Assembly (NCBI GenBank): GCA_902624785.1
Contig: CACNYU010000005.1
Location: 1-63,586, forward strand
Reading direction: 5' to 3'
DNA length: 63,586 nt
Source: an uncultured Prochlorococcus sp.
Lineage (GTDB): Bacteria; Cyanobacteriota; Cyanobacteriia; PCC-6307; Cyanobiaceae
Shown here: positions 34,492 through 44,329 of the stretch, piece by piece
Layout of the letters: each line of letters opens with the position of its first letter
How positions within the stretch are numbered: the stretch's first letter is position 1
Program-made: the position numbers and the translations under genes
Notes under the pieces: generated by a model
The model's input: only the letters and a program-made list of their open reading frames with translations
The model's database searches: none
Told to the model about the DNA's origin: nothing

Positions 34492-35415
34492 GTGGTCAAT
34501 GCTAGTCTTAATTGGGCAAGTATTGTTGGGATTGTCCTCGCAGTATGCGGGGGCGGACTTTATTTCTTAAGGTCTTTTAAACCTGCTTTAGCTCGTGATT
34601 ATGATGTTTTTTTTGCTGCTATAGGTCTTTTATGCGGAGGAATATTATTCTTTCAGGGCTGGAGATTAGATCCAATCTTACAGTTTGGTCAGTTTTTGTT
34701 AGCTGGGACTACAGTATTTTTTGCTTATGAAAGTGTACGTTTAAGAGGTATCGCAACAGATCAAGCACGAAGGTCTTCATTTTTTGAAGATGATGATATA
34801 CAAAATATGCCAAGAACAGCTCCCAGAAATAGATGGGAAGATGATTATGATAAATTTGAACAACCTCCTATTTCATCAACAAGAAGATTTCAGTCTAGAG
34901 AAACAGAGGAAGAAGATTATGGAGAAAATAGATATCCCCAAAGAAGATCTTCACGAGCCATCCCAGAATCAGCTGTTAGCAGAAGAAATACATTTTCTAC
35001 AAATAATGAATCACAAGACAGGGATTTTCCAAAAAGAAATCGATTCTCAGAAGATAGAAATTTAGAATCAAGGAGAAGTAATTTCGGTGATAGGAGAAAT
35101 ATAAGAAGTGAAATTAAACGTGGTTCTCGACCCCTCGCTAATCAAAAGACATCACGCAGAGCTGAGGATAAATTAGTTAATAAATCACCTGCCACTCAAA
35201 GGAAGCAATCATCAAGAGATAACCTCCGGAAGCAAACTTTAACTAATCAAGTAGAGGAAGCCTCTTTTCTTGATAAAAATAATGAATTAAAAAGAAATAG
35301 ACTAGACAGAAGAGCAATAAATAATAATACAAATATTAAAAATCAAAAAGGAAGATATAATGTATCGTCTAAAAAAGATAAACCTAGAGATAATAGTTCA
35401 AGATTTGATGATTAG
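34492..35415 (+). CDS. ycf66: Ycf66 family protein with long basic, serine-rich tail
   Basis: A 307-residue protein. The N-terminal 85 residues form the Ycf66 domain, with three hydrophobic stretches ('SIVGIVLAVCGGGLYFLRSF', 'VFFAAIGLLCGGILFFQGWR', 'FGQFLLAGTTVFFAYESVRL'). From about residue 100 to the end the chain is disordered, rich in Arg, Ser, Asn and Glu with little hydrophobic content. Ycf66 is conserved in cyanobacteria and some plastids; its role is unknown. Start is GTG at 34492. Its stop overlaps the convergent hli stop by 4 bp. Confidence 0.9.
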   Translation: MVNASLNWASIVGIVLAVCGGGLYFLRSFKPALARDYDVFFAAIGLLCGGILFFQGWRLDPILQFGQFLLAGTTVFFAYESVRLRGIATDQARRSSFFEDDDIQNMPRTAPRNRWEDDYDKFEQPPISSTRRFQSRETEEEDYGENRYPQRRSSRAIPESAVSRRNTFSTNNESQDRDFPKRNRFSEDRNLESRRSNFGDRRNIRSEIKRGSRPLANQKTSRRAEDKLVNKSPATQRKQSSRDNLRKQTLTNQVEEASFLDKNNELKRNRLDRRAINNNTNIKNQKGRYNVSSKKDKPRDNSSRFDD

Positions 35416-35651
35416 TGTATGATTCCAGCCCAAACAAGGAAGGATTTTTTACTGATCATTTCTATTAATATAATTGCAGTAAATCCAACCATTGCGAATC
35501 TACCATTAGTTATTTCTGAGTATTGACCCCATCCAAACGAATATTCTTTAGATGAAGATATATTTTTATCACTTTTTATCTCTCCAGAAGATGAACTCTC
35601 ATTAATTGATTCATTTTTACTCTCATTCTGTTCAATAAATTTTTCTTTCAT
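35412..35651 (-). CDS. hli: High-light-inducible protein (Hli/Scp family)
   Basis: A 79-residue single-helix chlorophyll-binding protein. The charged, low-complexity N-terminal half (rich in Glu, Ser, Asn) leads to the conserved 'GWGQYSEITNGRFAMVGFTA' segment, with the ExxNGRxAMxGF chlorophyll-binding motif of the LHC superfamily, and a C-terminal hydrophobic end. Hli proteins protect photosystems under light stress. The start codon overlaps the stop of the upstream ABC transporter gene by one base (TAATG), so translation is likely coupled. Confidence 0.94.
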   Translation of the reverse strand: MKEKFIEQNESKNESINESSSSGEIKSDKNISSSKEYSFGWGQYSEITNGRFAMVGFTAIILIEMISKKSFLVWAGIIH

Positions 35652-37654
35652 TAGTTATTTGTATCTAAATTTGAATTAAAATTGAAATTTTTTGAATTAA
35701 TTAATGACCATTTGCCATTACCCTTTAATTCAAGAACATTTTCATGGAAATCTTGTAATGTAGGTCTATGACCAACACTAACAATAGCAATTTCTCTTTC
35801 TTTAAGTAAATTATATAGATAATGCTCTGTTTTGATATCTAGTGCACTAGTAGCTTCATCAAGAATTACAAATTTTGGTGAGTTAAGAAGAAGTCTGGCA
35901 AATGCTAACCTTTGTTGTTCGCCCTGGGATAATATTCTTTGCCAATCTTGTTTTACATCCAGATCTGGATATCTATCAACTAAATTTTTTAGTTCTACTT
36001 GTGTAAGCACTGCTTGAAGATGATCATCACTAAATCTATTAGTTTCTAGTGGATAACATAATTGTTCCCTTAATGTTCCTAAATTCATATAAGGTTTCTG
36101 TGGTATAAATAATAATTCTCCTTTTTGTGGAGATAAAACTTCTCCTTTATTAGTTGACCATAAACCGCTTATTACTCTAAGAAGTGAGGTTTTCCCACAT
36201 CCTGAAGGTCCTACAACTAATATACTTTCTCCGTATTTAACACTTAAATTTAAATTATTTACCAATAATCTTTCATCCTCAGGAGTTTTTACAGTTACAT
36301 TTTTAAGATAAATAGAATCACTATCTAAGACATCATTTTTGTATAAATTATATTTTGAAGTTTTAACTTCATTTATACTACTTTGAAAACCCTCTAATCT
36401 GCCAATAGAGGCTGAGAACCTTGCTAAAGCTTCAATTTTATAAATTATGAAAAATAAAGAGCCCTCTAGTAATTGATAATTTAATCTTGCCTGAGAAAAT
36501 TCGCCGAAATCCATATTTCCAGCTAAAAGCGGTCCTGAAAGTATTATGAAAGGAATAAAAACACTTCCATATATCGTTGATCTTTGAAGGACTCTGAGTA
36601 AAGCTTCCCATATTATTAAAAGATTAAAATTCTTGACCACACTTTTTAATCTATTATTAATTTCTTGTGACTCTTGCTTTTCACCAGCATAAAATGCTAT
36701 AGATTCTGCATTATTTCTTATATGTACTAATCCATATCTAAAATTTGCTTCGTATTTAAGCTGTTCAAAATTTAATTTAAATAATTTCTTACTTGCGAAA
36801 ACAATTAGTGTAGAAAGAATGCTTGCATATATGATTAATGCAAATGTTAAGTTTCTACTGATACTCAGTAAAATTCCAATATTAATTGAAAAAGTCAATA
36901 TTGAATCAAAAATGTTTAGAGACAAATCTAATGTTTGCGCTGTAAAGTCTCTTGCATCTTCAGTAATTCGTTGATCAGGATTATCTATATCAGTATCATT
37001 TTCATCATTTGGGTTAAGTATGTAGTAGGTTCTATCTGTTAAATAATTATCAATTAGATTATTTGAAAGCCATTCCCTCCACAGTAATTGTAGTTTTGCT
37101 GATAAATAAAATTGTAGGCTTCTAAAAGGTAATGCAGTTATAAAGCATATACCTAGAACCCAAAGCTTGCTGTAACTTTCGCTTGCGTTTTGACCTATTA
37201 ATCCGTTTGTTATGTCTTTAACTAAGTATGAAATTCCTGCATTAATTCCATTAACTGATAAAAGCATTAGCAAAACTAAACCTAAAATAAGCCATGGTAC
37301 CCATCTCTTTTGCCTTAACTGATTTCTGAATAAAGCAAAAGCTCCAATTCCAAATAAAAAAAGTGAAGTTACTATATAACCAATCTTTGAATTCCAGATT
37401 TTATCTATAACTTCGTCTAAACCACTCAAATATTCATTCGTCAAACTTGGAGCTGAATTACTTAAGAGATTCATTAACCCTGTAAGTAAAAATAATAAAG
37501 TTCCTGATACACAACAAATTAGTGCAAATATTAGTAGTAAAAATGACCAACCATTACTGGATGTGTAAGGTAAAAAATATGGTTGCGTTAAACGCCTTAA
37601 TTTAGTTATTTGTTCTAAAATGCCTTTGCTAGATGATGATATTGATTGGGACAT
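35651..37654 (-). CDS. ABC transporter, fused membrane and ATPase domains (SbmA/BacA-like, ABCD type)
   Basis: A 667-residue half-transporter. The N-terminal membrane domain (to about 400) has at least six hydrophobic segments and the sequence 'YYILNPNDENDTDIDNPDQR' followed by 'ITEDARDF', which is the EAA-like loop of the SbmA/BacA and peroxisomal ABCD group. The ATPase domain has Walker A 'VVGPSGCGKTSLLRVISGLW', signature 'LSQGEQQRLAFARLL' and Walker B 'FVILDEATSALD'. The substrate is unknown; relatives carry vitamin B12, peptides or very-long-chain acyl-CoA. It is the first gene of a two-gene unit with hli. Confidence 0.92.
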   Translation of the reverse strand: MSQSISSSSKGILEQITKLRRLTQPYFLPYTSSNGWSFLLLIFALICCVSGTLLFLLTGLMNLLSNSAPSLTNEYLSGLDEVIDKIWNSKIGYIVTSLFLFGIGAFALFRNQLRQKRWVPWLILGLVLLMLLSVNGINAGISYLVKDITNGLIGQNASESYSKLWVLGICFITALPFRSLQFYLSAKLQLLWREWLSNNLIDNYLTDRTYYILNPNDENDTDIDNPDQRITEDARDFTAQTLDLSLNIFDSILTFSINIGILLSISRNLTFALIIYASILSTLIVFASKKLFKLNFEQLKYEANFRYGLVHIRNNAESIAFYAGEKQESQEINNRLKSVVKNFNLLIIWEALLRVLQRSTIYGSVFIPFIILSGPLLAGNMDFGEFSQARLNYQLLEGSLFFIIYKIEALARFSASIGRLEGFQSSINEVKTSKYNLYKNDVLDSDSIYLKNVTVKTPEDERLLVNNLNLSVKYGESILVVGPSGCGKTSLLRVISGLWSTNKGEVLSPQKGELLFIPQKPYMNLGTLREQLCYPLETNRFSDDHLQAVLTQVELKNLVDRYPDLDVKQDWQRILSQGEQQRLAFARLLLNSPKFVILDEATSALDIKTEHYLYNLLKEREIAIVSVGHRPTLQDFHENVLELKGNGKWSLINSKNFNFNSNLDTNN

Positions 37655-37750
37655 AATAGTTTGAATTCAAATATTTAATATTTATTTTTTGTTAATTCAT
37701 TGATTATATAATAATAAATTAGCAACTATAAAAACAGCTAAATTTATTAT

Positions 37751-38038
37751 CTAATTAGCAAAACCTATTATTGATAGTAGCCAATCTGGCAAATTTAATT
37801 TGGTTAATAAGTTTAAGTTAAATTGATGTACAGAATCAATTTGTTTGTCTAGTAACCAATAGACTAAAAATGGGGTATTAAGTAGTATTTGAAATTGCCA
37901 CTTATAAGTTAATATTTTCCAAATTTTTAGAAGAGTTTGTTTTTGTGCTTCATCAAGATTTTGCCAGTTTTTAATAATTATATTTTTATCTTTAGATGTA
38001 TAAGTGTCAGGTGTATTCATATTGAAGTAGTCATTCAT
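37751..38038 (-). CDS. Hypothetical protein (95 aa)
   Basis: I do not recognise this protein. It has a polar N-terminal 40 residues ('NWQNLDEAQKQTLLKIWKIL') and two moderately hydrophobic stretches in the second half ('FQILLNTPFLVYWLLDKQID' and a tail 'LPDWLLSIIGFAN'). It may associate with the membrane. It lies 34 bp downstream of the HIT gene on the same strand, in line with def, HIT and the ABC exporter. Confidence 0.7.
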   Translation of the reverse strand: MNDYFNMNTPDTYTSKDKNIIIKNWQNLDEAQKQTLLKIWKILTYKWQFQILLNTPFLVYWLLDKQIDSVHQFNLNLLTKLNLPDWLLSIIGFAN

Positions 38039-38072
38039 TTATTTATAGCTCACAATTTACATTATTGAGAGT

Positions 38073-38414
38073 TTAACCTGGCGGCCATGACATTGCCCTG
38101 CCGCTTAAAAAGTGTATATGTAGATGAAAGACAGTCTGTCCTGACTCAGCTCCTGTATTAATTACGGTCCTCCAATGTGAAAGTTTTTTATCTTCAGCTA
38201 TTTTCTGGCCAACTAAAATAAGGTGACCTAATAGATTCTCATCGATCTCTTTGCAATCTCTTAAACTTGGGATCGGTTTTATAGGTATAACTAAATAATG
38301 AATTGGTGCTTGTGGGGAAATATCATTAAAAGCAATACATAATTCATCTTCATATAATTTTTCGCATGATATCTCACCATTGATAATTTTTTGAAAAATT
38401 GTGGTATTTGTCAT
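38073..38414 (-). CDS. HIT family nucleotide hydrolase (HinT-like)
   Basis: A 113-residue protein with the full HIT layout: 'TTIFQKIINGEISCEKLYED' at the N-terminus, 'CIAFNDISPQAPIHYLVIPI' in the middle and the histidine triad 'VFHLHIHFLSGR' near the C-terminus. HinT-type enzymes hydrolyse nucleoside phosphoramidates such as AMP-lysine. It lies 20 bp downstream of def on the same strand. Confidence 0.95.
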   Translation of the reverse strand: MTNTTIFQKIINGEISCEKLYEDELCIAFNDISPQAPIHYLVIPIKPIPSLRDCKEIDENLLGHLILVGQKIAEDKKLSHWRTVINTGAESGQTVFHLHIHFLSGRAMSWPPG

Positions 38415-38434
38415 AAGTTCAAACTTTAAAAAAT

Positions 38435-39061
38435 TTAATCCAGAGGTAAAACATCTTTCATTTTATAACCCTCTTTTGTTAATTCTTTTTTAAGTTCCTC
38501 TGTTGAGGTTACTCTATCGATAAAAAGGACTCCTTTAAGATGATCAACTTCATGTTGAATACATCTAGCTAATAAGCCATCGGCATTCATTTTTCTTGGT
38601 CTTCCCATCTCATCTCGAAATTTCAATTTTATAGTTGATGGTCTTACTACATTTAAATAAACACCTGGTATGCTTAAGCATCCCTCTTCGTATGAATTTA
38701 GCGTAGATCCAAATGCTGTTATTTCTGGGTTTATTAGAATCAGTGGTTCTGCAGCTGAATCTTCAAAATTTATATCTATAACTAATAATTCCTTGCTTAT
38801 CCCGACTTGTGGTCCAGCAAGCCCAATTCCTTTCGCCGAATACATACTTTGAAGCATTTCTTTTGCTAAATTTCTTATTTGATTATCAACCTTGCTAATG
38901 CGTTTAGCTTCTGTTCTAAGAGTTTTACTGCCTAATTTAAAAATTTCAAGAGGTGGATTATCTACTGCTTCTTTATTAACTTTTGTACTAGAAACATTAT
39001 TCCTTGATTTTCTTGCTAATTGTGAAAATTGATTTGCCACTATATTTAACTTAGGATTCAT
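38435..39061 (-). CDS. def: Peptide deformylase
   Basis: Removes the formyl group from new protein N-termini. The 208 residues include an N-terminal extension of about 40 residues. The three deformylase motifs are 'GIGLAGPQVG' (motif 1, with Gly in place of the second Ala of GLAAPQ), 'EEGCLSIPG' (motif 2, metal-binding Cys) and 'QHEVDHLKG' (motif 3, HExxH). Start ATG at 39061, divergent from the S9 peptidase gene by 57 bp. Confidence 0.96.
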   Translation of the reverse strand: MNPKLNIVANQFSQLARKSRNNVSSTKVNKEAVDNPPLEIFKLGSKTLRTEAKRISKVDNQIRNLAKEMLQSMYSAKGIGLAGPQVGISKELLVIDINFEDSAAEPLILINPEITAFGSTLNSYEEGCLSIPGVYLNVVRPSTIKLKFRDEMGRPRKMNADGLLARCIQHEVDHLKGVLFIDRVTSTEELKKELTKEGYKMKDVLPLD

Positions 39062-39118
39062 TAATAGTTAGACTATAAAGATAGTAACATTTTTTGCATT
39101 CTGAACGTCATAAAATGA

Positions 39119-41050
39119 ATGAATAATTACAAAAAATTGCCTATTACAGATGTTTATCCAAACATCAAATCTTATCAACAATTATCTCTACTTGAGGATT
39201 TTATTTTTTGGGTAGGAAATATATCATCAGGTAAAGATCCAAGGAATACGATTCTGGTAAGACCTTTTCTTCACAAAAACATGGAGGCTCAAAATTTAAT
39301 TGGAGATAGCTTTTATATTAAAAGTAATTTTCACGGATATGGTGGAAAATCTTATAAGTGTTTTTTAAAAAACGACAAGTTTTACCTTATCTGGATTGAT
39401 AAATTAACGAATTCACTTTGGTACAAGATTTTTGAGATCAATAATAAGGGAGCTAAAAATGCTAATTATCTAAATGATTTAACAAGTTCAAAACAATTAA
39501 CTAAACCATTTAATTGTAATTATGATTCCAGTTTCGTTATTACTAATAAAGATAAATTATTAGGTTTATGCGAGAAGGATGAGAAAGATTTCCTTTTTTC
39601 TATAGATTTGAATAAAGAGAGGCAGGAATTGATAGTTTTAAGAGAATTTGAGGGCTTTGCGAGTTCTCTTGGATGTAATGAAGATAAGAGTTTGCTTTCT
39701 TGGTTAGAGTGGAATGCTAATAATATGCCGTGGGAAAGTAATAATCTTTTTTTTGGGAGTATAAATGTATGTGGCCAATTACAAAAAATAGTGAAATTTA
39801 AAAATAAAAATATAAATAACAATAAATTAATATCTTTTTTTCAACCATTATGGATTTCTAGAGATACACTTATCTGTTCAGAAGATAGTTCAGGTTGGTG
39901 GAATTTATTATTTTTGAAGATTAATCAAATAGAGGAAATTCATATTTTAAAAAAAATTACAAAGGAATTTTACGAATATGGTTTGCCGGAGTGGACCTCT
40001 GGGATGACAACTTTAGCAGGTTCAAAGCAAAGCTTATTTTGTTTAGCTAAAAATAGAAAATCTTGGATAATAGAACATTATCAAGATTGTTCTTTTCATC
40101 AAAAAATAAATTTACCTTTTAATTGCTTGAGAGATCTATGTGTGAGTTCTAATAGATTAATTTGCTTGGCTTCAAATGATATCTCTCCTGAAAAATTAAT
40201 TGAAATAGATATCGATAATTATCCTAAGTTATCTCTTTCAAACATAGTGAAGTCAAAAATTATAAATCAATATTCAAAAGCAGAATCATATTGGTTTAAA
40301 GGTTATAAAAAGAGAAAAACACATGCATGGATTTATCGGCCAAAAGTTATTACTAAAAATAAACCTCCTTTAATTATTAAGGCTCATAGCGGTCCAACCT
40401 CTTCATTTGATGGAGCATTAAATTTAGAAGTTCAGTATTGGACTTCTAGAGGTTGGTTAGTTGCCGAAGTTAATTATGGAGGATCCTCAGGCTTTGGAAG
40501 GCAATATAGAGAACGTTTAAATACTCTATGGGGCATAGTAGATTCTGCTGATTGTATAGCTTTGGCTCAAAAATTAAGTGCACAGAAATTAATAGACCCT
40601 TCGAAAATTATAATTGCAGGAAATAGTGCGGGTGGCTTTACTGCTTTAACAGCTTTATATATGACTGATATTTTTAAAGGAGCGATTTGTAAATATCCTG
40701 TTATTGATTTAAATGATATGCGTATAAATACGCATAGATTTGAAAGGAACTACTTAAATTCTTTAATAGGTAATTTTGAGATTAATCAAAAGACATATTT
40801 TGATAGGTCTCCTAAAAATAATTTATATAAAATTAATAAACCAATTCTTATTTTTCATGGAAAAAATGATTCTGTAATTAACTTTAAGGAATCGACTGAT
40901 TTTCATAAAAAACTTTTAGAAAACAATATTTATTCTGAAATTGTTCTATTTGATGAAGAAGGACATGGTTTTAAAAAGATACAGAACAAAATAAATGTTC
41001 TAAAAAGAACTGAAAAATTTCTACACTATATTTTAAATTTTAAGAATTAA
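39119..41050 (+). CDS. Prolyl oligopeptidase (S9) family acylaminoacyl peptidase
   Basis: A 643-residue serine peptidase. The first 390 residues form a divergent beta-propeller. The C-terminal alpha/beta hydrolase has 'PPLIIKAHSGPTSSFDGALN', 'GSSGFGRQYRERLN', the nucleophile elbow 'IAGNSAGGFTAL' (Ser), the Asp in 'IFHGKNDSVINF' and the His in 'DEEGHGFKK'. This is the S9C pattern. No signal peptide is seen, so it is cytoplasmic. Its 3' end overlaps the convergent sufS gene by 11 bp. Confidence 0.92.
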   Translation: MNNYKKLPITDVYPNIKSYQQLSLLEDFIFWVGNISSGKDPRNTILVRPFLHKNMEAQNLIGDSFYIKSNFHGYGGKSYKCFLKNDKFYLIWIDKLTNSLWYKIFEINNKGAKNANYLNDLTSSKQLTKPFNCNYDSSFVITNKDKLLGLCEKDEKDFLFSIDLNKERQELIVLREFEGFASSLGCNEDKSLLSWLEWNANNMPWESNNLFFGSINVCGQLQKIVKFKNKNINNNKLISFFQPLWISRDTLICSEDSSGWWNLLFLKINQIEEIHILKKITKEFYEYGLPEWTSGMTTLAGSKQSLFCLAKNRKSWIIEHYQDCSFHQKINLPFNCLRDLCVSSNRLICLASNDISPEKLIEIDIDNYPKLSLSNIVKSKIINQYSKAESYWFKGYKKRKTHAWIYRPKVITKNKPPLIIKAHSGPTSSFDGALNLEVQYWTSRGWLVAEVNYGGSSGFGRQYRERLNTLWGIVDSADCIALAQKLSAQKLIDPSKIIIAGNSAGGFTALTALYMTDIFKGAICKYPVIDLNDMRINTHRFERNYLNSLIGNFEINQKTYFDRSPKNNLYKINKPILIFHGKNDSVINFKESTDFHKKLLENNIYSEIVLFDEEGHGFKKIQNKINVLKRTEKFLHYILNFKN

Positions 41051-42290
41051 TTCTAAGAAAGTTTATAGTTTCTTCAAGTTTTTCAATGAATATATCAATA
41101 TCTTCTTTTGTTGTAGTGAAGTTCATGCTAACTCTTGCAGTGGAATTTATATTTAAGTATTTATGCAAAGGCTGGCAACAGTGATTTCCACTTCTTATGC
41201 AAATACCTTTTGAATCTAAAATCTCTGCAATATCATTTGAATGTATATTTTTAATGAAAAATGATGCTAACGAAGCTCTGTTGGAATCTTGATATGGATT
41301 TGGACCAATAATATTTAAATCTTTAATTGAATGCAATTGTTCAAATAGATATTCTGTAAGTTTTTTCTCATATTTTTGAATATTATTCAGTCCTAATATA
41401 CTGATATAATTAAGTGCTTCTGATAAACCAATCGCTTCAGCTATAGCAGGTGTTCCAGCCTCAAACTTATGAGGAAGATCGGCCCAAGTGCTCTTTTCTT
41501 CAAAGACATCTTGTATCATCTCCCCACCTCCAAAAAGAGGGGGCATTTTATTAAGTATTTCTTCTTTTGCCCACAAGAAACCTATACCTGTAGGCCCGCA
41601 TAATTTATGACCTGAGCCAGCAAGAAAGTCAATATTTAAATCTTTAACATCAACTTCTGTATGAGCTAAACTTTGACATGCATCAACTAAAACTAGAGAT
41701 CCATTTTTTTTGGAAAGTTGTGCAATTTTCTTAATGGGATTGCAGCATCCCAGGGTATTACTAATGTGAACAAGACTTACAATTTTTGTTTTTTTATTGA
41801 GCTTATTTTTGAAATCCTCGATGTCTAAAGTCCCATCATTTGTAATTTTTGTAAATTTAACTTTGCATTTATTTCTTTCTGCAACTAGCTGCCATGGAAC
41901 TATATTACTGTGATGTTCCATAATTGATAATAATATCTCATCATTTTCTTTTAAGTTTTTCTCTCCCCATGATCTTGCTGCGATATTGATAGCTTCAGTA
42001 GCATTTCTTGTGAAAATGATTTCTTTTGTTGAGTTGGCTTTAATATAATTTTTGATTGATAATCTTGCATTCTCAAACTTTTCAGTAGCCTTAGCACTTA
42101 GCTGATGTGCACCTCTATGAACATTAGCATTATAATTTAAGTAGTAGTCATTTATCTTTTTAAGAACTTGTTTGGGTTTTTGAGTAGTTGCGGCATGATC
42201 AAGGTATATTAGTTTTTCTTCTTCATTAAATTTTCTATCTAATAAAGGAAAATCTTCTCTTATTAATCTGAAATTTTCAAGGGTTTTCAT
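41040..42290 (-). CDS. sufS: Cysteine desulfurase SufS
   Basis: Mobilises sulfur from cysteine for Fe-S cluster assembly. At 416 residues it is a group II class V aminotransferase. The PLP-lysine motif is 'LAGSGHKLCGPTGIGFLW', the active cysteine loop is 'GICIRSGNHCCQPLHKYL', and the N-terminal 'YLDHAATTQKPKQVL' is typical. It is the last gene of sufBCDS; its ATG shares one base with the sufD stop (TAATG), so translation is coupled. SufE is not in this cluster. Confidence 0.96.
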   Translation of the reverse strand: MKTLENFRLIREDFPLLDRKFNEEEKLIYLDHAATTQKPKQVLKKINDYYLNYNANVHRGAHQLSAKATEKFENARLSIKNYIKANSTKEIIFTRNATEAINIAARSWGEKNLKENDEILLSIMEHHSNIVPWQLVAERNKCKVKFTKITNDGTLDIEDFKNKLNKKTKIVSLVHISNTLGCCNPIKKIAQLSKKNGSLVLVDACQSLAHTEVDVKDLNIDFLAGSGHKLCGPTGIGFLWAKEEILNKMPPLFGGGEMIQDVFEEKSTWADLPHKFEAGTPAIAEAIGLSEALNYISILGLNNIQKYEKKLTEYLFEQLHSIKDLNIIGPNPYQDSNRASLASFFIKNIHSNDIAEILDSKGICIRSGNHCCQPLHKYLNINSTARVSMNFTTTKEDIDIFIEKLEETINFLRINS

Positions 42291-43513
42291 TATTTATCCT
42301 TTAATAATAAAGCCAATAGATCCCATCTTTCCTTAGATATAGGTAAAAAAGAGATAATTTCTTGATAGTAGGATCTTAATTGTAGTTGACTCGCTTGTTC
42401 AAGCGTGAGACCCCTTGATCTCATATAAAAAACTTCATCCTCATTTAATTGTGAAATAGTCGCGCCGTGCATGCACTTTACATCGTCTGCGACTATCTCT
42501 AATTGAGGTTTAGTATCTATTTTTGCATAATTTGATAAGAGTAAATTTCTACTTAGCTGAGAGGCATCAGTCCTTTGAGCAATTTGAGGTACGATTATTA
42601 ATCCTTCAAAAACTGAATGTGACCTATCATTGGCTAAGGATTTGTTTAATTGATCTAAAAATCCATTAGGGCCATTAAATGCAATATTGGCATATGTAGA
42701 AATTTGTTCATTATTTTTTGTTATTTGAATCCCTTTGATATTTGTTTTTGCATTTCCTTCAACTTGATTAATATTTATTTCTAGCCTGCCAAAGTCATAT
42801 TCAAATTGTAGTGACCCAAGATTGTATTCACTATGTTTATGCTGGCTTACATTTAATGTACTAATAATGTGTGAACTATTTTTGCCATAAGAGATAATCC
42901 CATGATTAACAACTGACTCTTCTCCAATATTAATATAAGAAGAAATTGATAATGCAGAATTTTTATCTCCTATATTTATTTGTGAAATGTTGGCTGAAGT
43001 ACCTTCTTCTATTTTTATGATTAGTGTTTTAGAATTGAAAAAATTATTAATGGAATTACAAATTATCTCTAAATGAGGAATTTCTTTCCCTGAAATATTT
43101 AAGCCAACAATATTTTTTTTATCTGTTAAGAAATGATTTAACAAGTTACTCCAATTTTTGGTGTCATCGGATTTAAAGATTTTTTGTTGTAAAAATTTTA
43201 AGATTTCCTTTTCATCTAATTCTTTAATTTCCCAATTTCTCTCTTTAAGGTTGACTTTTTTGTTCTCTCCGATAAAAATACGGCAAATATTCTCAATTTT
43301 TGAATGCCCCGGTATTTGAGGATAATAAAAATCGTTACTAAATTTATAATTGAGAAAACGAGAAAACTTGGATTTATTGGTTTGTCTCCAAATTTCATTT
43401 TTACTATTCGGGATAGGATTTGCTCTTAATTTTTCTAAAGTTATTTTTTGAAGATTAGATTTGTTATCAGAAATATTTTCATCACCTTTTGTAATCCTCT
43501 CAATAATATTCAT
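42290..43513 (-). CDS. sufD: Fe-S cluster assembly protein SufD
   Basis: A 407-residue scaffold partner of SufB and SufC. The C-terminal half has the SufB/SufD core: 'QRTDASQLSRNLLLSNYAKI', 'VADDVKCMHGATISQLNEDE' (conserved C-x-H-G-A) and 'FYMRSRGLTLEQA'. The N-terminal half is poorly conserved and AT-rich, as often in SufD. It lies 6 bp after sufC and overlaps the sufS start by one base. Confidence 0.95.
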   Translation of the reverse strand: MNIIERITKGDENISDNKSNLQKITLEKLRANPIPNSKNEIWRQTNKSKFSRFLNYKFSNDFYYPQIPGHSKIENICRIFIGENKKVNLKERNWEIKELDEKEILKFLQQKIFKSDDTKNWSNLLNHFLTDKKNIVGLNISGKEIPHLEIICNSINNFFNSKTLIIKIEEGTSANISQINIGDKNSALSISSYINIGEESVVNHGIISYGKNSSHIISTLNVSQHKHSEYNLGSLQFEYDFGRLEININQVEGNAKTNIKGIQITKNNEQISTYANIAFNGPNGFLDQLNKSLANDRSHSVFEGLIIVPQIAQRTDASQLSRNLLLSNYAKIDTKPQLEIVADDVKCMHGATISQLNEDEVFYMRSRGLTLEQASQLQLRSYYQEIISFLPISKERWDLLALLLKDK

Positions 43514-43519
43514 TGTTAA

Positions 43520-44305
43520 TTAATTTTTATTAATGAATTCATCAGTCCAGTCGTATCCATTTTTTTCAAGTTCTAAAGCAAGATTACTATCACCAGTTTT
43601 GATTATCTTACCGTCAGCCATTACATGAACAAAATCTGGCTTTATCTCATCGAGTAGTCTTTGATAATGAGTAATTAGTATTATTCCAGAATTTTCATTA
43701 GCTATTTTTTTTATTCCAGAGGCAACAATTCTTAAAGCATCAATATCTAAACCTGAATCAGTTTCATCTAATATCGCAATTTTTGGCTCTAACAATGCCA
43801 TCTGCAAAATTTCATTTCTTTTTTTCTCACCACCTGAAAAGCCTTGATTAATACTTCTGGATAAAAATGCAGAGTCCATTTTGACAATGTCTAGTTTTTC
43901 CTTTACAAAATCCTCGAATTCAAATGTATCTAATTCTTCTTTTTTAAGGAATTTTCTTCTTGCATTTGTTGCTACACGCAGGAATTCTAAATTACTTACT
44001 CCTGGAATCTCTATAGGATATTGAAAACCTAAGAAAATACCAGATTGAGCCCTTTCTTCTGGTTCCAATGGTTCAATATCATTTCCACAAAGTTCAATCT
44101 TACCACTAGTAATTTCGTATGATGGATGACCAGCAATTATCTTTGAAAGAGTACTTTTGCCACATCCGTTTCTACCCATGATTGCATGAATTTCTCCAGA
44201 GTTGATTTTTATATTTACACCTTTCAAAATAGTTAAGTTTTCCGTGGATGCAAAAAGATTACTTATTTCTAAAAGCGTTTGTTTGATTTCTTTTTTGCTT
44301 TCCAT
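43520..44305 (-). CDS. sufC: Fe-S cluster assembly ATPase SufC
   Basis: A 261-residue ABC-type ATPase that drives the SufBCD scaffold. Walker A is '[16 protein letters not shown]', the signature is '[18 protein letters not shown]' and Walker B is '[20 protein letters not shown]', all diagnostic of SufC (the 'DETDSGLD' form). '[12 protein letters not shown]' is the SufC-specific Q-loop. The order sufB-C-D-S is the standard cyanobacterial one. Confidence 0.97.
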   Translation of the reverse strand: MESKKEIKQTLLEISNLFASTENLTILKGVNIKINSGEIHAIMGRNGCGKSTLSKIIAGHPSYEITSGKIELCGNDIEPLEPEERAQSGIFLGFQYPIEIPGVSNLEFLRVATNARRKFLKKEELDTFEFEDFVKEKLDIVKMDSAFLSRSINQGFSGGEKKRNEILQMALLEPKIAILDETDSGLDIDALRIVASGIKKIANENSGIILITHYQRLLDEIKPDFVHVMADGKIIKTGDSNLALELEKNGYDWTDEFINKN

Positions 44306-44329
44306 TAACTTTGGTTTAGATAAAATGGG

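Noticed and set aside
34784-35065. 93-codon frame inside ycf66
   Set aside because: It is an out-of-frame shadow of the Arg/Ser-rich tail, with no start signal of its own.
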